Below are positions 21,351 to 31,551 of a stretch of DNA of 64,000 nt, piece after piece. The stretch's first letter is position 1. Every line of letters begins with the position of its first letter. The stretch is taken from NCBI RefSeq assembly GCF_033807575.1, contig NC_084706.1, positions 27,387,204 to 27,451,203 on the forward strand. The letters are read 5' to 3'. Source of the stretch: Cydia pomonella. Taxonomy: Eukaryota; Arthropoda; Insecta; Lepidoptera; Tortricidae. The translations under genes were made by a program, and so were the position numbers. The notes below the pieces were generated by a model. It saw nothing but the letters and a program-made list of their open reading frames with translations, did no database searches and was not told where the DNA came from.

Positions 21351-21649
21351 TTAAGAATTATTTGGTTTAAAATTTAGTTTTTTCTTCGCAAGTGTGATGA
21401 AAACATTGTGTGTAACTCCGGGGATAAGAATATTGCAAACTCGGGTGTTTAATTCCCTCCAGCCTGCGGCTGTCGGGAATAATCACCCTCGTATCCGAAA
21501 TTTCACTTACCCCCTCTTTGCACAATGTACTATTTTGAACGGGAAGTAGAATTTATTGACAACTTTAAAAAAATCATTCATGAAGCTAGTTACGAACTTC
21601 GACAGCAAAACGCGGATACAATTTTAATTCTTTTTTTTACATTGATTTA

Positions 21650-21772
21650 ACACGATTGATGAAATTGATTAATGGCTTAGTTAATTCCAAACTCAATCAA
21701 TATGGAGTGGAAACCAAACCACAGGGGAGCAAAGTTTGATTGCTATTTATAATGGAATTGTTTCAAACTTGC
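21650..21772 (+). repeat. family W repeat, copy 2
   Basis: Second copy of 17178-17290, sharing AATTCCAAAC, CAATCAATAT and AAACCACAGGGGAGC. Confidence 0.5.
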
Positions 21773-22095
21773 TCTTAAGACTGATTTAGCTCAAGAGTTC
21801 CGGGAATGGTCACCAGAGACGCTATTATTGTTTTTATACATAGATGTTTATTCGGAATTCTTCAAAAATACCAAAAAAACAGATAATAATGGTTCCAACT
21901 GTATAGAAAGAAATAAATCGTCATCTCACAGTGTACGCCTCTTATTCTTGTCCTGGGTTCATCTCATCCAGATGTGGCAAATATCGTCTATTCAATTCAC
22001 CCAACGGGCTAATGGACGCCGAAATACAAGCCTTAATATTTTTAGCAAGAATAATAGCAATTTACAAATAACCATGTTCATAATTATTAAAATTT
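21773..22095. other. unassigned sequence
   Basis: An 89-codon frame at 21828-22097 has no recognisable features and runs into the foldback element, so it is not called a gene. Confidence 0.35.
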
Positions 22096-22421
22096 AGAGT
22101 GCTCACTCCATACATCAGTTTTGGTACCAAAACGCTTATTATTTTCGTAGTCGACATCTAGCATCGAGTAGCGGAATTATCAGTAACTGCTACTTGACAA
22201 TAGATGTTGCGACGAACGAAAAGTCTACCGGAACTTTATTTTCAAGTCCTACGCTTACTCTGGTTATATTGGCTAAAAATATTTCAGCATTAGACTTTTT
22301 GTTTGTCACGACATCTGTTGTCGAGTAGCAGTACTGAGAGTTCCGCTACTTGACACTAGATGTAGACTACGAAAATAATAGTATTTTTGATAACAAAACC
22401 GTTGTATGGAGTGCGCATTCT
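22096..22421. mobile_element. foldback MITE, about 326 bp
   Basis: Ends AGAGTGCTCACTCCATAC and (reverse complement of right end) AGAATGCGCACTCCATAC. The arms extend about 120-130 bp with scattered mismatches, including TATTATTTTCGTAGTC in both. No target duplication is clear. Confidence 0.65.
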
Positions 22422-22439
22422 TGGTCTTCTTAATTCTCT

Positions 22440-22595
22440 TTGCTCAGGGTCAAATATCAATGTGCATCACAATCAAATGTCCTTACCGGGATTCCAATCC
22501 GGGACCATCGGCTTCGAATAGGCAAGGTCACTACCCTAGTGGGTAGTGACCTAGTAGTGGGTAGGCCTAGTGGCCAGACCGGTCGTCGATATACT
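22440..22595 (-). mobile_element. SINE A head fragment, rearranged
   Basis: Minus-strand A/B-box region with a short duplication of the GTGGGTAGTGA segment in direct and inverted forms (22530-22575). The body is mostly lost. Confidence 0.55.
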
Positions 22596-22919
22596 AATAG
22601 ACAACGCAGACGCCTAAACTAATAACATTTGATACATTATATTATTTTTCAAATGTTGTGATTCTCTATAATGGTGAAAATAGTGTTTTCAACCACTTCT
22701 TCGCGCATACAGCTACAAGTGTTAGTTCTCTATAAACTTCAAATCAATGTGTCGATTCAATAAAATACCTTGTCCTGGAGAAATTGCAATCTTCTAGCAA
22801 TTGCGTCCAGTGTCCGACAAATAGATGTCATTATAAAGTACCTATATGAGCACTCGTCGGAGATAGGACGCTGAAAGTAAAGTTCCAAGGGTGTAAAAAG
22901 GGACAATCTTACACAGATT
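22596..22919. other. unassigned sequence
   Basis: No supported feature. Confidence 0.4.
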
Positions 22920-23175
22920 GATCTAGACCCAAACTAAGCAAAGCTTGTACTGTGGGTACTATTTAGGCAACGATATACCTACGTAGATATTAAGATAAAA
23001 TTAAGATAAAGATGTTATGACTCCTTTACATCATGGCCCAGCGAGATGGCCATGCGATGGTTGAGAGCACGCAATATGGAATGGGCCAAATAAATGCCGT
23101 TACCGGAATTCGAACCCGGGACCATCAGCTGATGCCCCATAGCCTCGTAAGGCCCAAGGTCCTACCTATAGGACT
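22920..23175 (-). mobile_element. SINE A, strongly diverged
   Basis: Retains the B-box region (GGTTCGAATTCCGGTAACGG on the minus strand) and parts of the AAGCTTGTACTGTGGGTACT body; the middle carries an unrelated insertion-like block. Confidence 0.45.
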
Positions 23176-23868
23176 TATTCAGTTCGATTAAATTTAAATC
23201 ATATTCAATTGGAACAGAGTTGCATTTGGTTAGTTTCATTCAATTTTCAAACAAAATAAAATCAACTGTATTCCCTGCACTATAGGTTCAAATTCTAGTG
23301 GCAAATTTAGGATTTTTCATTTCTATGGCTGGGCCTTAGGAGGATAGATATGAAGCATCATAGGCAGGAGCAGGACTAGGCCAAACTGGTCTTCAATCGT
23401 ATAGAAAGTTAATGACCAGTACTGGCTCTGTGGGTTGACGAATAATTTTATGTCAATTTTTTTGTCTTACAAGCTTTTTTGAAAACTTTTATTTAACTTG
23501 CCCTGTTAGTATGTGTCTGTTGCGAATGCAACTTATTATTATATAAAAATCAATGCAGTAGCTAAACGCAGCCGTCGGGCTCGGCTAGTATTCGGAGGCT
23601 TTTTAAAAGCACCAATAGGAGCGCTCCACATAATCTGTATCGCGGCCAATTGGAAGCATTTAAATCTAAACCTTTTGTACTGATCAAGTCAAATATTGCA
23701 AATCACTCTTTCATCATCCTCCATACTATCAACACCTACTTTCTACATTGAACCGTTTTGGCAAGAACCCTTGTAACCCAGTACCTTTGGGAAGATTATA
23801 CTTCACTTCATTATAAATCGAAGTTTTATTTAAGTCGTCGAGATCCTGACCTGCACGGCGGCTACAGT
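23176..23868. other. unassigned sequence
   Basis: No supported gene or repeat. Confidence 0.4.
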
Positions 23869-24135
23869 GTCTATGTATGTTAAATGTTAAGTGTGGATCA
23901 AATCTTGGAAGCTTGTCTATGTATGTTAAGTGTGGATCAAATCTTGGAAGCTAAATTTGACCCACTTCCCGATTTCCGATTGAGCTGATGCATACCTACA
24001 TATGTAAGTTGGATGACAATGCAATATTATGATGACATGGAGCTGATCTGACGATGGAGATAGGAGGTGGCCATGGGAACTAATAATGTTTGGGGTTGTT
24101 AGAATTCAACGCAGACGAAGCTAGTAGTTTAATAA
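23869..24135 (+). repeat. family L repeat, with a local tandem duplication
   Basis: 23869-23952 is a direct duplication of a unit of about 40 bp ending GGATCAAATCTTGGAAGCT. From 23953 the sequence matches 54975-55265 (GACAATGCAATATTATG, GAGCTGATCTGA, TGTTTGGGGTT). Unknown element. Confidence 0.5.
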
Positions 24136-24672
24136 CGTGTTTCTCGTTCTACTAAAACGTTCCTTATTGAACATCAAAGTCTATCTAAAACAAATTCAGC
24201 TCACACTTAATCTCCCTAAGCGATGTTCTATCAAACGATATTCCTCATATTGAAAATAAATTCAATTTTGACTTCATTTTACGCTCTCCAAGCGTCAGCT
24301 AGAACTTTCTAACATTTTGTAAAACTCGTATCTCACTTTACTACATCCTTCCAAATGCAACCTTGAGATCTAAGGAATAAGGTTTTATTTTGAGTGTGCC
24401 GTGAAGATGTTGTAAGATTTGGCGAGAATTATTTTATGTAAATGTAATAAAAGGTATGGCTGCAGTCCCGTGACGATACCCTTTTCACGGTACTTGTTGA
24501 TTTGAATTATATTGTAATATATTTTAGGAAAATTTTACGAGAAGATAATGTTTACATCGTTAATTAATGATACACGTCGTATTTTAGGTGAAATTAACTA
24601 TTAATTTAGATGTTTTTGGGCTAATGATTTTGGTCCTGGTATTAATGTTACTCACGTCCTCAGGAAGCATCA
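24136..24672. other. unassigned sequence
   Basis: No supported feature. Confidence 0.4.
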
Positions 24673-24863
24673 GTACCCCTATTGTAAATAAATTCGATTT
24701 TGAAACGTGACGTACGCGTTTGCGTTTAGTCTCATTTTGTATTGGATTTAGAAAGAGCGCGCCAAGCGGGACGTTTTGGAAACTCAAAATCCTATACAAA
24801 ATGAGTCTTAACGCAAACGCGTTCGTTACGTTATGACGTCGATAAAATTTACACTAGGGGTAC
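24673..24863. mobile_element. foldback MITE, 191 bp
   Basis: Ends GTACCCCTATTGTAAAT and (reverse complement) GTACCCCTAGTGTAAAT. The arms of about 80 bp share ACGCGTTTGCGTT and CTCATTTTGTAT. No coding capacity. Confidence 0.65.
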
Positions 24864-24905
24864 AGATCTAAATTAATTTTAAGTTAAGCAGAAACGTCTG
24901 CGAAC

Positions 24906-25066
24906 GATGCTATTAAGCTAGAAATCAAATATTAGCTTCATCAGGTAAGATCTTAGTTGCTCACATGGCAGAGCACTGGGCTAGCGATCCAGTTCTCGTG
25001 GGTTCAAGTCCCACCCACGACAGATTTTTTTTCCATTTTTTATTTATTTCGAAGCTTAATAGCATC
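24906..25066 (+). mobile_element. SINE C-type tRNA-like unit between inverted words
   Basis: A tRNA-like core (TGGCAGAGCACTGGG as A box, GGGTTCAAGTCCCAC as T arm/B box; the anticodon-loop position would read AGC) lies between GATGCTATTAAGCT at 24906 and its exact inverse at 25053. The acceptor stem is poor and a T-rich tail follows, so it is a SINE rather than a working tRNA gene. Confidence 0.6.
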
Positions 25067-25109
25067 AGATCTCTCAACCCCGCACGTGTCTCCTAAGTGG
25101 TGTTAAACA

Positions 25110-25319
25110 AGTAAATAAATAAATATTATAGGACATTATTACACAAATTGTCTAAGTCCCACAGTAAGCTCAATAAGGCTTGTGTTGAGGGTACTTAGAC
25201 AACGATATATATAATATATATATATTTACAAATACTTAAATACATAGAAAACATCCATGACTCAGGAACAAATATCCATGCTCATCACACAAACAAATGC
25301 CCTTACCAGGATTTGAACA
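25110..25319 (-). mobile_element. SINE A, head-truncated
   Basis: Full body on the minus strand, cut inside the B box (GGATTTGAAC on the plus strand); the A box is missing, as in a 5'-truncated retrotransposition product. Confidence 0.75.
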
Positions 25320-25599
25320 AGTAATCTTCATAAAGATAAATCTGGCGAAATCTGCTCAAATACCTACAAATGTATCTACTTATTCAGTAGGATATTATAC
25401 GATGAACTATAGAATAAGTTTTAAATTCGATTGTTTTGCGTAATAACAGAACATTTTTTTTTAATTAATTTAAACCATTTGGACTTAATTCCTGATTATT
25501 TAAAGGGTGTATGTTTAAATTTTTTGCTCTTATTGCGGGCCACATCCTGTTTTCTATGACCACAATCTCACTTGATGGTAATCACCGATCGATAATAGA

Positions 25600-26235
25600 A
25601 TAGAATAGAATAATTTTTATTCGTAAACACAAATAAGACACATTACATTACATAATATAACAAAAACAAAGAAAGTATAAAGTGCCACGAAATGGCCTCA
25701 TCTCAGCATGTTGCTGGTGGCTTCCAGCGCTGATCTTCCGATAAGACAATCAAGTGAGAAAAACAATAATGGAATATGCTTATCGAAAAGATGTCTATTC
25801 ACTTTCGATTTAAAAAGTTCCAAGTTATAGTGGACTGGGAATAGATTGGCAGGAAGTGAATTTCACTCCTTAGCCGTTCGCATGATGAAGCTGGATGCGT
25901 AGCGTTTAGTGCGAATCAGCGGCAGAGTAACGACGTAAGGGTGAAACGCAAGTCCGCGTCTAGTCCCACGGTGGCAGAACGTAGATCGGGGGATTAGATT
26001 ATGTAATCCCATCGAACACTCCCCGAAATGTATTCTGTAGAATACCGATAAACACTACCTGTCTGTGTTATAGGCTCTGCTGTCTAGCCTCTACCAATCC
26101 CGCATCTCCAATAAGCTTCCTAGCGTGTTTGTCTATTGAATCTAAGGCGGCTAGTTGATACTTGGCGGATGCCAAAGGTGGCTGCAGTACTCCATACACG
26201 AACGGACTTGAGCTATTTAAAGCTGAAGAAGCTGG
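25600..26235 (-). pseudogene. CR1/Jockey-like LINE C-terminus, decayed
   Basis: The minus strand reads FCHRGTRRGLAFHPYVV...KRYASSFIMRTAKE then a stop where Trp is expected, and continues NSLPANLFPVHYNLELFKSK. This is the usual end of the thumb/connection region of CR1- and Jockey-type reverse transcriptases, before a 3' UTR ending in an AATAG-type repeat (25592-25612). Several stops upstream show it is inactive. 5' end about 26230. Confidence 0.65.
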
Positions 26236-26595
26236 CGGTGGTACACCCGGCCATGGCAGTGGCGTGCCTTATACTTTTACAGTAGTAATTCCCTAATCTA
26301 AAATCCAGGTTAGTATTTACAAATAAAACTAGTTATTATGCCTCACTAAATTAAACCTCGTTAAAACTGTAAAAATTTCTCCAATGAAAATTAATTCAGA
26401 ACACCTTTCAATATGAATAAAGGCGTTTGTTGGCTTGACATGTGGCGTTTTGCATACATTTACAATAATTTACATGCTGATGTATGCTAAACTCATAGAT
26501 TTATTTCCAATTAGGGCTAACGACCTGGAACAGCAGAGGCCATTAATTTTAAATAGAAAACTTCCGTGAGACTGAGACTTGCAAAAAGTTTTTTT
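26236..26595. other. unassigned sequence
   Basis: No supported feature. Confidence 0.4.
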
Positions 26596-26935
26596 TTTTA
26601 TATTACGTCGGTGGCAAACAAGCATACGGCCCGCCTGATGGTAAGCAGTCTCCGTAGCCTATGTACGCCTGCAACTCCAGAGGAGTTACATGCGCGTTGC
26701 CGACCCTAAACCCGCCCCCCCTCGATGAGCTCTGGCAACCTTACTCACCGGCAGGAACACAACACTATGAGTAGGGTCTAGTGTTATTTGGCTGCTGTTT
26801 TCTGTAAGGTGGAGGTACTTCCCCAGTTGGGCTCTGCTCTAGATCTGGAATGACATCCACTGGCTGTGCCCTACCACACAAAGCCAGATGACATTCACAA
26901 TGCCCATACCTCTCTTTATGCCCATAAAGTTGCGT
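26596..26935 (-). mobile_element. LINE family H, 3' end
   Basis: The last 90 or so bases (CAAACAAGCATACGGCCCGC, GTAGCCTATG, GCAACTCCAGAGG on the plus strand) are shared with family G, but the body differs and matches 52811-53170. A short frame ending in NNTRPYS is kept in both H copies, so this may be the end of a coding region. Confidence 0.6.
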
Positions 26936-27027
26936 TCCGTTGAATTTTACACACAATTATTTGCTGAAACAGGACTTTATTAGGGTATAATTAGCTTTAA
27001 AATTACTTCCGACATTTCAAAGATGGA

Positions 27028-27135
27028 CGTCCTCCTAGTTTAGTCGGTAGTGACTCTATCTACGACGCTGCGCTGGAGGACCCAGTTTCGAATCCTGATA
27101 AGGGAAGTTATAAGTGTGTTTATCACATTTTTTTT
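27028..27135 (+). mobile_element. tRNA-like SINE fragment
   Basis: CCTAGTTTAGTCGGTAGTGA resembles an A box and GTTTCGAATCC a B box, with spacing like SINE A but with a different sequence between. A diverged or separate SINE. Confidence 0.4.
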
Positions 27136-27260
27136 ATTCTTAAGTTATGAATGTTTTCCATGTTTACATTAATTAATATATAAGTATTCAATCATAAGAC
27201 TAATCAAATTTATTGACAATAACAATATACATAATGGATATATACAGATGATTACTATAA

Positions 27261-27506
27261 CTAGCTTATATCTAAAATAGGCCCTTGAGGCATTGTACCA
27301 AGGATGCTGGCGGCATTTCCTCGTTGTATCGCAATACTGATACGTTGTGCGAGGAAGCCGCCAGCTCTTCGGTCATCAGTTACGTCAACCAGACGTTTCG
27401 CGATTTCTACAAAAAACTTGTGCGCGCTGGGACCCCATGGACCTAGAGTTTCAACGCCAAAAGGTACAAAATGGTACTCTCTGCCGAGGCTATATATTTT
27501 AGTATT
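27261..27506 (-). pseudogene. tail of the restriction-like-endonuclease LINE, copy 2
   Basis: About 80 residues: FGVETLGPWGPSA, then a helix-like block and QRISIAIQRGNAAS, closely matching the last third of the 294-residue frame at 12951. The fingers and nuclease motifs are absent, so the copy is more severely 5'-truncated. Confidence 0.65.
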
Positions 27507-27597
27507 CAATTATATATATCTTAGAATAGTACCCACAAACACAAGCCTTATTGAGTTTTCTGTGAGACTAGAGCGATCAATGTAAAGTTGTCATGTA

Positions 27598-27718
27598 AAA
27601 AACCGGCCAAGTGCGATTCAAACCCTTCCCGTACCATTATCTATAAAAACGGCAAAAAAAAACAAATCATTCAATCAATATTTATTTTATTCTGTTCTTT
27701 AGTATTTGTTGTTATATT
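27598..27718 (-). mobile_element. family V element, truncated
   Basis: Starts AAAACCGGCCAAGTGCG and continues through CGTACCATTATCTATAAAAA; it matches the right part of the copy at 16733 in reverse orientation. Confidence 0.5.
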
Positions 27719-28219
27719 ACATTACGATATAAGTGCGAAAAATAGGAGCAGGAAATAAAAACTCGTGTCCATTTAAAATACTTCCTTTGGTCGTGTTTTA
27801 ATGTATCCCCACTCGTTACGAGTTGCGAACAGCCTATTCGCACGTGATATACAAAATAATATTATGTAACATCCCAATACTGTATGTAAGCAAATAATTA
27901 CTTATGATTCTGATTCTGAACATTTACAGAACATATGTACTTACCTTTTAAATTTTCGACATAGTTACGTTATACGCTAATTATAGCACTAGTGCGGTAA
28001 AATAGCACCATATGTACTGTAATAGTACATTACGATACAAGTGCGAAGAATAGGAAATTCGAAATGATTGACGATATCGACACGAGTTGCGAATTACCTA
28101 TTCGCACGTGTATCGTACCACGTTTTACAGTACATATGGCCCTTTAAATGTTCGACACAGTAACGTAATATGCTAATTTTCGCACTAGTGCGGTAAAGTA
28201 GCACCATATGTACTGTAAA
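27716..28219. mobile_element. family X foldback, two partial units
   Basis: Contains ACATTACGATA...AAGTGCGAA, the mirrored TTCGCACGTG, and the flanking modules TTTACAGTACATATGG and CACTAGTGCGGTAAA twice. See the complete unit at 38260-38590. Confidence 0.6.
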
Positions 28220-28237
28220 ATAATTTAATTCATTACC

Positions 28238-28282
28238 TAATAGGCCGGTATGCTTATTTACCACCGACGTGATATAAAAATG
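28238..28282 (+). mobile_element. family G LINE, extreme 3' end
   Basis: GGCCGGTATGCTTATTTACC followed by ACCGACGTG and ATATAAAAA matches the last 45 bases of family G. Confidence 0.45.
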
Positions 28283-28631
28283 CAGTCTGCAAAAGTGTCG
28301 CAACAGAAAATTTCCCACAAAAATGATTCCCAAGATTTTCCGCAAAGTTGAAACAATTTAAATTGTGGATTTTTGCATTCGAGAGCTGCGCTTTATTGAG
28401 TTAAGATGTGTTTTAGAGCTCGGGTGGCTTTGAATTTGGAATTTTAAAATTTTACTGCATCTCTGTGAGGTTCTCGCAAGGCTTGGAACTGGTAACAACG
28501 CGGTAAATACCGGTTTACATTGGTTTTACTCTGAACTTTCATAAGAACGTGAACCAGGGCCGTCTTAACGAAATTGGGCGCCGGGGTGCACAATACGTCA
28601 ATTGTCAATAAACAAAACAACGGGTTGAAAC
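28283..28631. other. unassigned sequence
   Basis: No supported feature. Confidence 0.4.
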
Positions 28632-28921
28632 TCGAATATTAACCTTAGAATAAATTTAATTTAAAAGGGGAAAAATTACTGTCTTGAGTGAGACTTGAAC
28701 TCACGGCGTCTGAATCGATACTCCAGCGCTCTGCGATCTGAGCCACCAAGACCTCGTCCATAGGCAGCAAATTTTCCCACCATATGGGTCTAGGGGACCC
28801 TAGCAACATCTACCGTAAGAACGTCATACACTTCTTAGACGGCTACCGGAGTTCCAAGTCATATTGGAAATTCACCAGTAACGATGTGCTACCCATCTCT
28901 CGTCTGCAAACGATGCTATTA
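28632..28921 (-). mobile_element. SINE C, full length
   Basis: The minus strand runs from GCTTAATAGCATCGTTTGC through a 130-bp leader to a tRNA-like core (GTGGCTCAGATCGCAGAGCG; GAGTTCAAGTCTCACTC) and a TTTTTCC/AT-rich end. The arms GTCTTGG and CAAGACAG can pair like an acceptor stem. Confidence 0.65.
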
Positions 28922-29341
28922 AGCTTAGAATAAATTTAAAAGTGGAAAAATTACTGTCTTGGGTGAGACTTGAACTCACGGTCTCTGGAACGATACTCCA
29001 GCGCTCTGCCATCTTCTACCTTCCAACCCAGAGGGTAAACTATTCCTTGTTGGGATTAGTCCGGTTTCCTCACGATGATTTCCTTCACCGAAAAGCGACT
29101 GATATTTTTTATTTATTTTTTTTTTTTTTTTATTCGTTAGCATACATGCTTTTTACAATAACAGGGTAGATGTTTCTTTTTAAGTATTCAGAGATACTTG
29201 TGATAAGAGACACCGCTCATATCATATCAAATGATATTTCGTACATAAGTTCCGAAAACTCATTGGTACGAGCCGGGGTTTGAACCCGCGATCTCCGGAT
29301 TGCAAGCCGCACGCTCTTACCGCTAGGCCACCAGTTATATT
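28922..29341 (-). mobile_element. chimeric SINE: B head joined to C tail
   Basis: On the minus strand the tRNA-like head of SINE B (29341 downwards: GGTGGCCTAGCGGTAAGAGC) runs on to GGGTTGGAAGGT, then switches near 29014 to the SINE C core at AGATGGCAGAGCGCTGG. At the switch both parents share AGATnGCAG. A separate 118-bp repeat (family Y) interrupts the B part at 29105-29222. Confidence 0.65.
29105..29222 (-). mobile_element. family Y insertion in SINE B
   Basis: Breaks the SINE B body between the CGACTG and ATCAAATGATATTTCGTAC segments. It has a T-run at its left edge and the word GACACCGCTC, shared with 44955-45066. It may be a LINE 3' end with a poly(A) tail. Confidence 0.5.
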
Positions 29342-29956
29342 CCTTATTTATATATTATATTTCAAATCTTACTACATTTAATAAAAAGTAAAAAGCACAC
29401 GTATGACTTACACACATGCTGTAGCATAATTAGCTTTCAAAAGTGCAGTCAGAATATCAACACTAAGAGAAACTAAAATTACAAGTAAAATATAAATTTA
29501 AATATTCTCAAAGAGCGAATTGCGTCACAAAGGGAGTTGGAAAGTTGGCTAGGGCTGTGCTAGTTTCGGCTAAAAGCTGAAACCGGTTTTTGACACCGAA
29601 TATTGATAGGAGGCTAAAAACTGTGGCGGTCATCAAAATGCTGTCAGCGCGTGATGATATCCTGCTCTAGTTAAGAAGCAGTTATCGATTTTAGTCGCAA
29701 AAATGTCAAATTGATAGGTTTAGTCGATGAAATTATATACCTTTTGTTAACTATTAGAAATAACAAGTACTGGTTTCTATTAGCGCGTCATCAAAATTTG
29801 TCACAAGGTAAGTGCTTCAATTTTGGAACGCATATAACGTGAGTTCTATTATCATTGTAAGGACCCCACATTAGTCACAGTTTTTCATTGGTATTGCTGT
29901 CAAAAAGTATTTCGCCTTTCACACATTTTATATACTGTATATGTATGTGTAAGTGA
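29342..29956. other. unassigned sequence
   Basis: No supported gene or repeat. Confidence 0.4.
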
Positions 29957-30143
29957 AAACATCGTGGGGAAACCGGACTAATCCCAACAAGGCCTAGTTT
30001 ACCCTCTGGGTTGGAAAGGCAGATGGCAGTCGCTTTCGTAAAAATTTGTGCCTACGCCAAATCTTGGGATTAGTTGTCAAGCGGTCCCCAGGCTCCCATG
30101 AGCCGTGGCAAAATGCCGGGAGAACGCGAGGAAGAAGAAGATG
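29957..30143 (+). mobile_element. SINE B, 5'-truncated
   Basis: Begins in the body at AAAACATCGTGGGGAAACCG and runs to the end GGAAGAAGAAG, lacking the tRNA-like head. The short GAA-type tail matches the copy at 46050. Confidence 0.75.
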
Positions 30144-30307
30144 TGTAAGTATATATTGTATTCTATTATATTGTATATTTTATTAGTATATTAGGTATTG
30201 TTTTAATACTTATATAAGTAGTACGTGTGTTTGTGTTTAATAGTCTCCATACTCGTATTTAGCTCCTTGCACTACCTGTTGACTTTTGTATGAGTTCTAA
30301 ATTTCCT

Positions 30308-30462
30308 GCTACCTAAAGGTTGTCTGGAAGATTGCTTTTTAGAGACAAGACCGCCTGTTGTTACCTGGTTTTATTTTGCTTTAAAATTCATTTGTAGTTT
30401 TACATGTATGTAAAATGTATAATTTTTGGTGCAATAAAGAATATTTACTTACTTACACTCAT
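30308..30462 (+). mobile_element. LINE 3' end, family T
   Basis: Shares GGTTGTCTGGAAGA and ACCGCCTGTTGTTACCT with the copy at 492-645 and ends GTGCAATAAAG. The stem is weakened here. Confidence 0.5.
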
Positions 30463-30886
30463 GAAATGGTCATATACCGCTTCCAGTTTAAATACTTCAA
30501 AAAAGGATCTAAGCGTTATTCTCTCGACCTGTTCTGAGCATAATTGTTTTAAATGTGTTTCAGACTATTTCTTCATCAGAAACTATCTGATACCAAACCT
30601 CAAAGGTGTCAGCCGAGATTTCGATTTAACTTGGCAACGTGGCAAGCGTGATGGGCACATTTTCGTTGGGAACGGCGCGAAACGAATTGCTTGTTTAGTT
30701 CAGTTTTTACTTTATGTATCAAATATTTAAAACAAACTTATATTTTGGTTTTTTAATTTAATAATCAGTTTCAATTCGGTTTCGGCGATACGTCCACGCG
30801 CTACCTCCACTCCTTGGCGCACCCAACTAAAATTACCGCCTTCCTGAACAGTGTGCTCTAGTAGGTACAGTCAAATGTAACGTATC
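30463..30886. other. unassigned sequence
   Basis: A 108-codon frame (30404-30730) starts inside the family T repeat and shows no domain; not called. Confidence 0.35.
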
Positions 30887-31028
30887 ACCCCCTTATTCAT
30901 AAACGTGTACTAAAGTTACGATGCCGTTGATCATCGTTTGTCCCTTTCCGAAGTATTGGTATGATGGAAAGGGAGAAACGATGATCAACGGTATCGTAAC
31001 TTTAGTACACGTTTATGAATAAGGGGGT
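30887..31028. mobile_element. near-perfect palindromic MITE, 142 bp
   Basis: Arms of 63 bases starting ACCCCCTTATTCATAAACG match their inverse except at two positions, leaving a 16-bp loop. Flanks share only 2-3 bases, so the target duplication is uncertain. Confidence 0.75.
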
Positions 31029-31084
31029 CAGACTACACACCAAAAATATTAACAGCTTAAGAGAGAAGTATACTACGTGATCGT

Positions 31085-31330
31085 ACTCGTATAATATGCA
31101 AAAGGAGAAAACGTCTTTCCACTTCTAAATATTTTCCAATCTCCATGATTTTTTAGTATGTTATTGACAAAATTAAACACTAGGTTTATAGGTTTCCCAA
31201 TTCAATTCAATTCAAATATACTTTATTCATGTAGGCCTAGCAACAAGCACTTATGAATAGTAAGACAGCATTACATATAATTATCTTAATCTAATTATCA
31301 GAGCAATTTATTGATGTTGTAAATATTATT
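31085..31330. mobile_element. family N repeat followed by LINE end K
   Basis: 31085-31200 resembles 41385-41465 (CTCCATGATTTTTTAG, ACTAGGTTTATAGG). 31202-31330 is a minus-strand family K end (AGTGCTTGTTGCTAGGCC, ATTGAATTGAAT tail) matching 60622-60760. Confidence 0.5.
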
Positions 31331-31551
31331 CCATATATAATACTAATGAATATAATTCATAGATCAAATTTAATACTAAAACTTTCACAAAATATAGTCA
31401 TACAAAAAAAATGTATAAAAAATACTAGTCTAGATTGTTTCTAGAATAAATTCTAAATGTCAAACAAATATAATAAAAACAACAAAGGAAATACATGCAT
31501 TGGAATATCCATTTCATCATCATTATTCAAATATAATAAATAATTAATCCC

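Larger units (their letters stand above)
19024..21531. repeat. nested inverted-repeat complex
   Basis: Outer arms 19024-19158 and 21355-21531 are inverted copies (GTACATTGTGCAACGAGG against CTCTTTGCACAATGTAC). Next inside, 19163-19345 pairs with 20318-20505 (CATTCGTCCGCCATTTTG against CAAAATGGCGGACGAATG). Between these lie the large palindrome 19356-19907 and a further hairpin 19952-20018 / 20245-20316 with another foldback at its centre. A TTAA-type element splits the right outer arm at 20510-21350. No gene is visible. Confidence 0.85.

Noticed and set aside
21828..22097. 89-codon frame as a gene
   Set aside because: Low complexity, and it runs into the foldback element at 22096; no supporting motif.
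24951..25022. Functional tRNA gene (Ala-like anticodon)
   Set aside because: Good T arm but poor acceptor stem, and SINE-type flanks.
26765..26956. Independent small gene ending NNTRPYS
   Set aside because: Conserved between two copies of LINE family H, so more likely the end of an element frame or 3' UTR.
30404..30730. 108-codon frame as a gene
   Set aside because: It starts inside a dispersed LINE 3' end and shows no domain or sensible composition.
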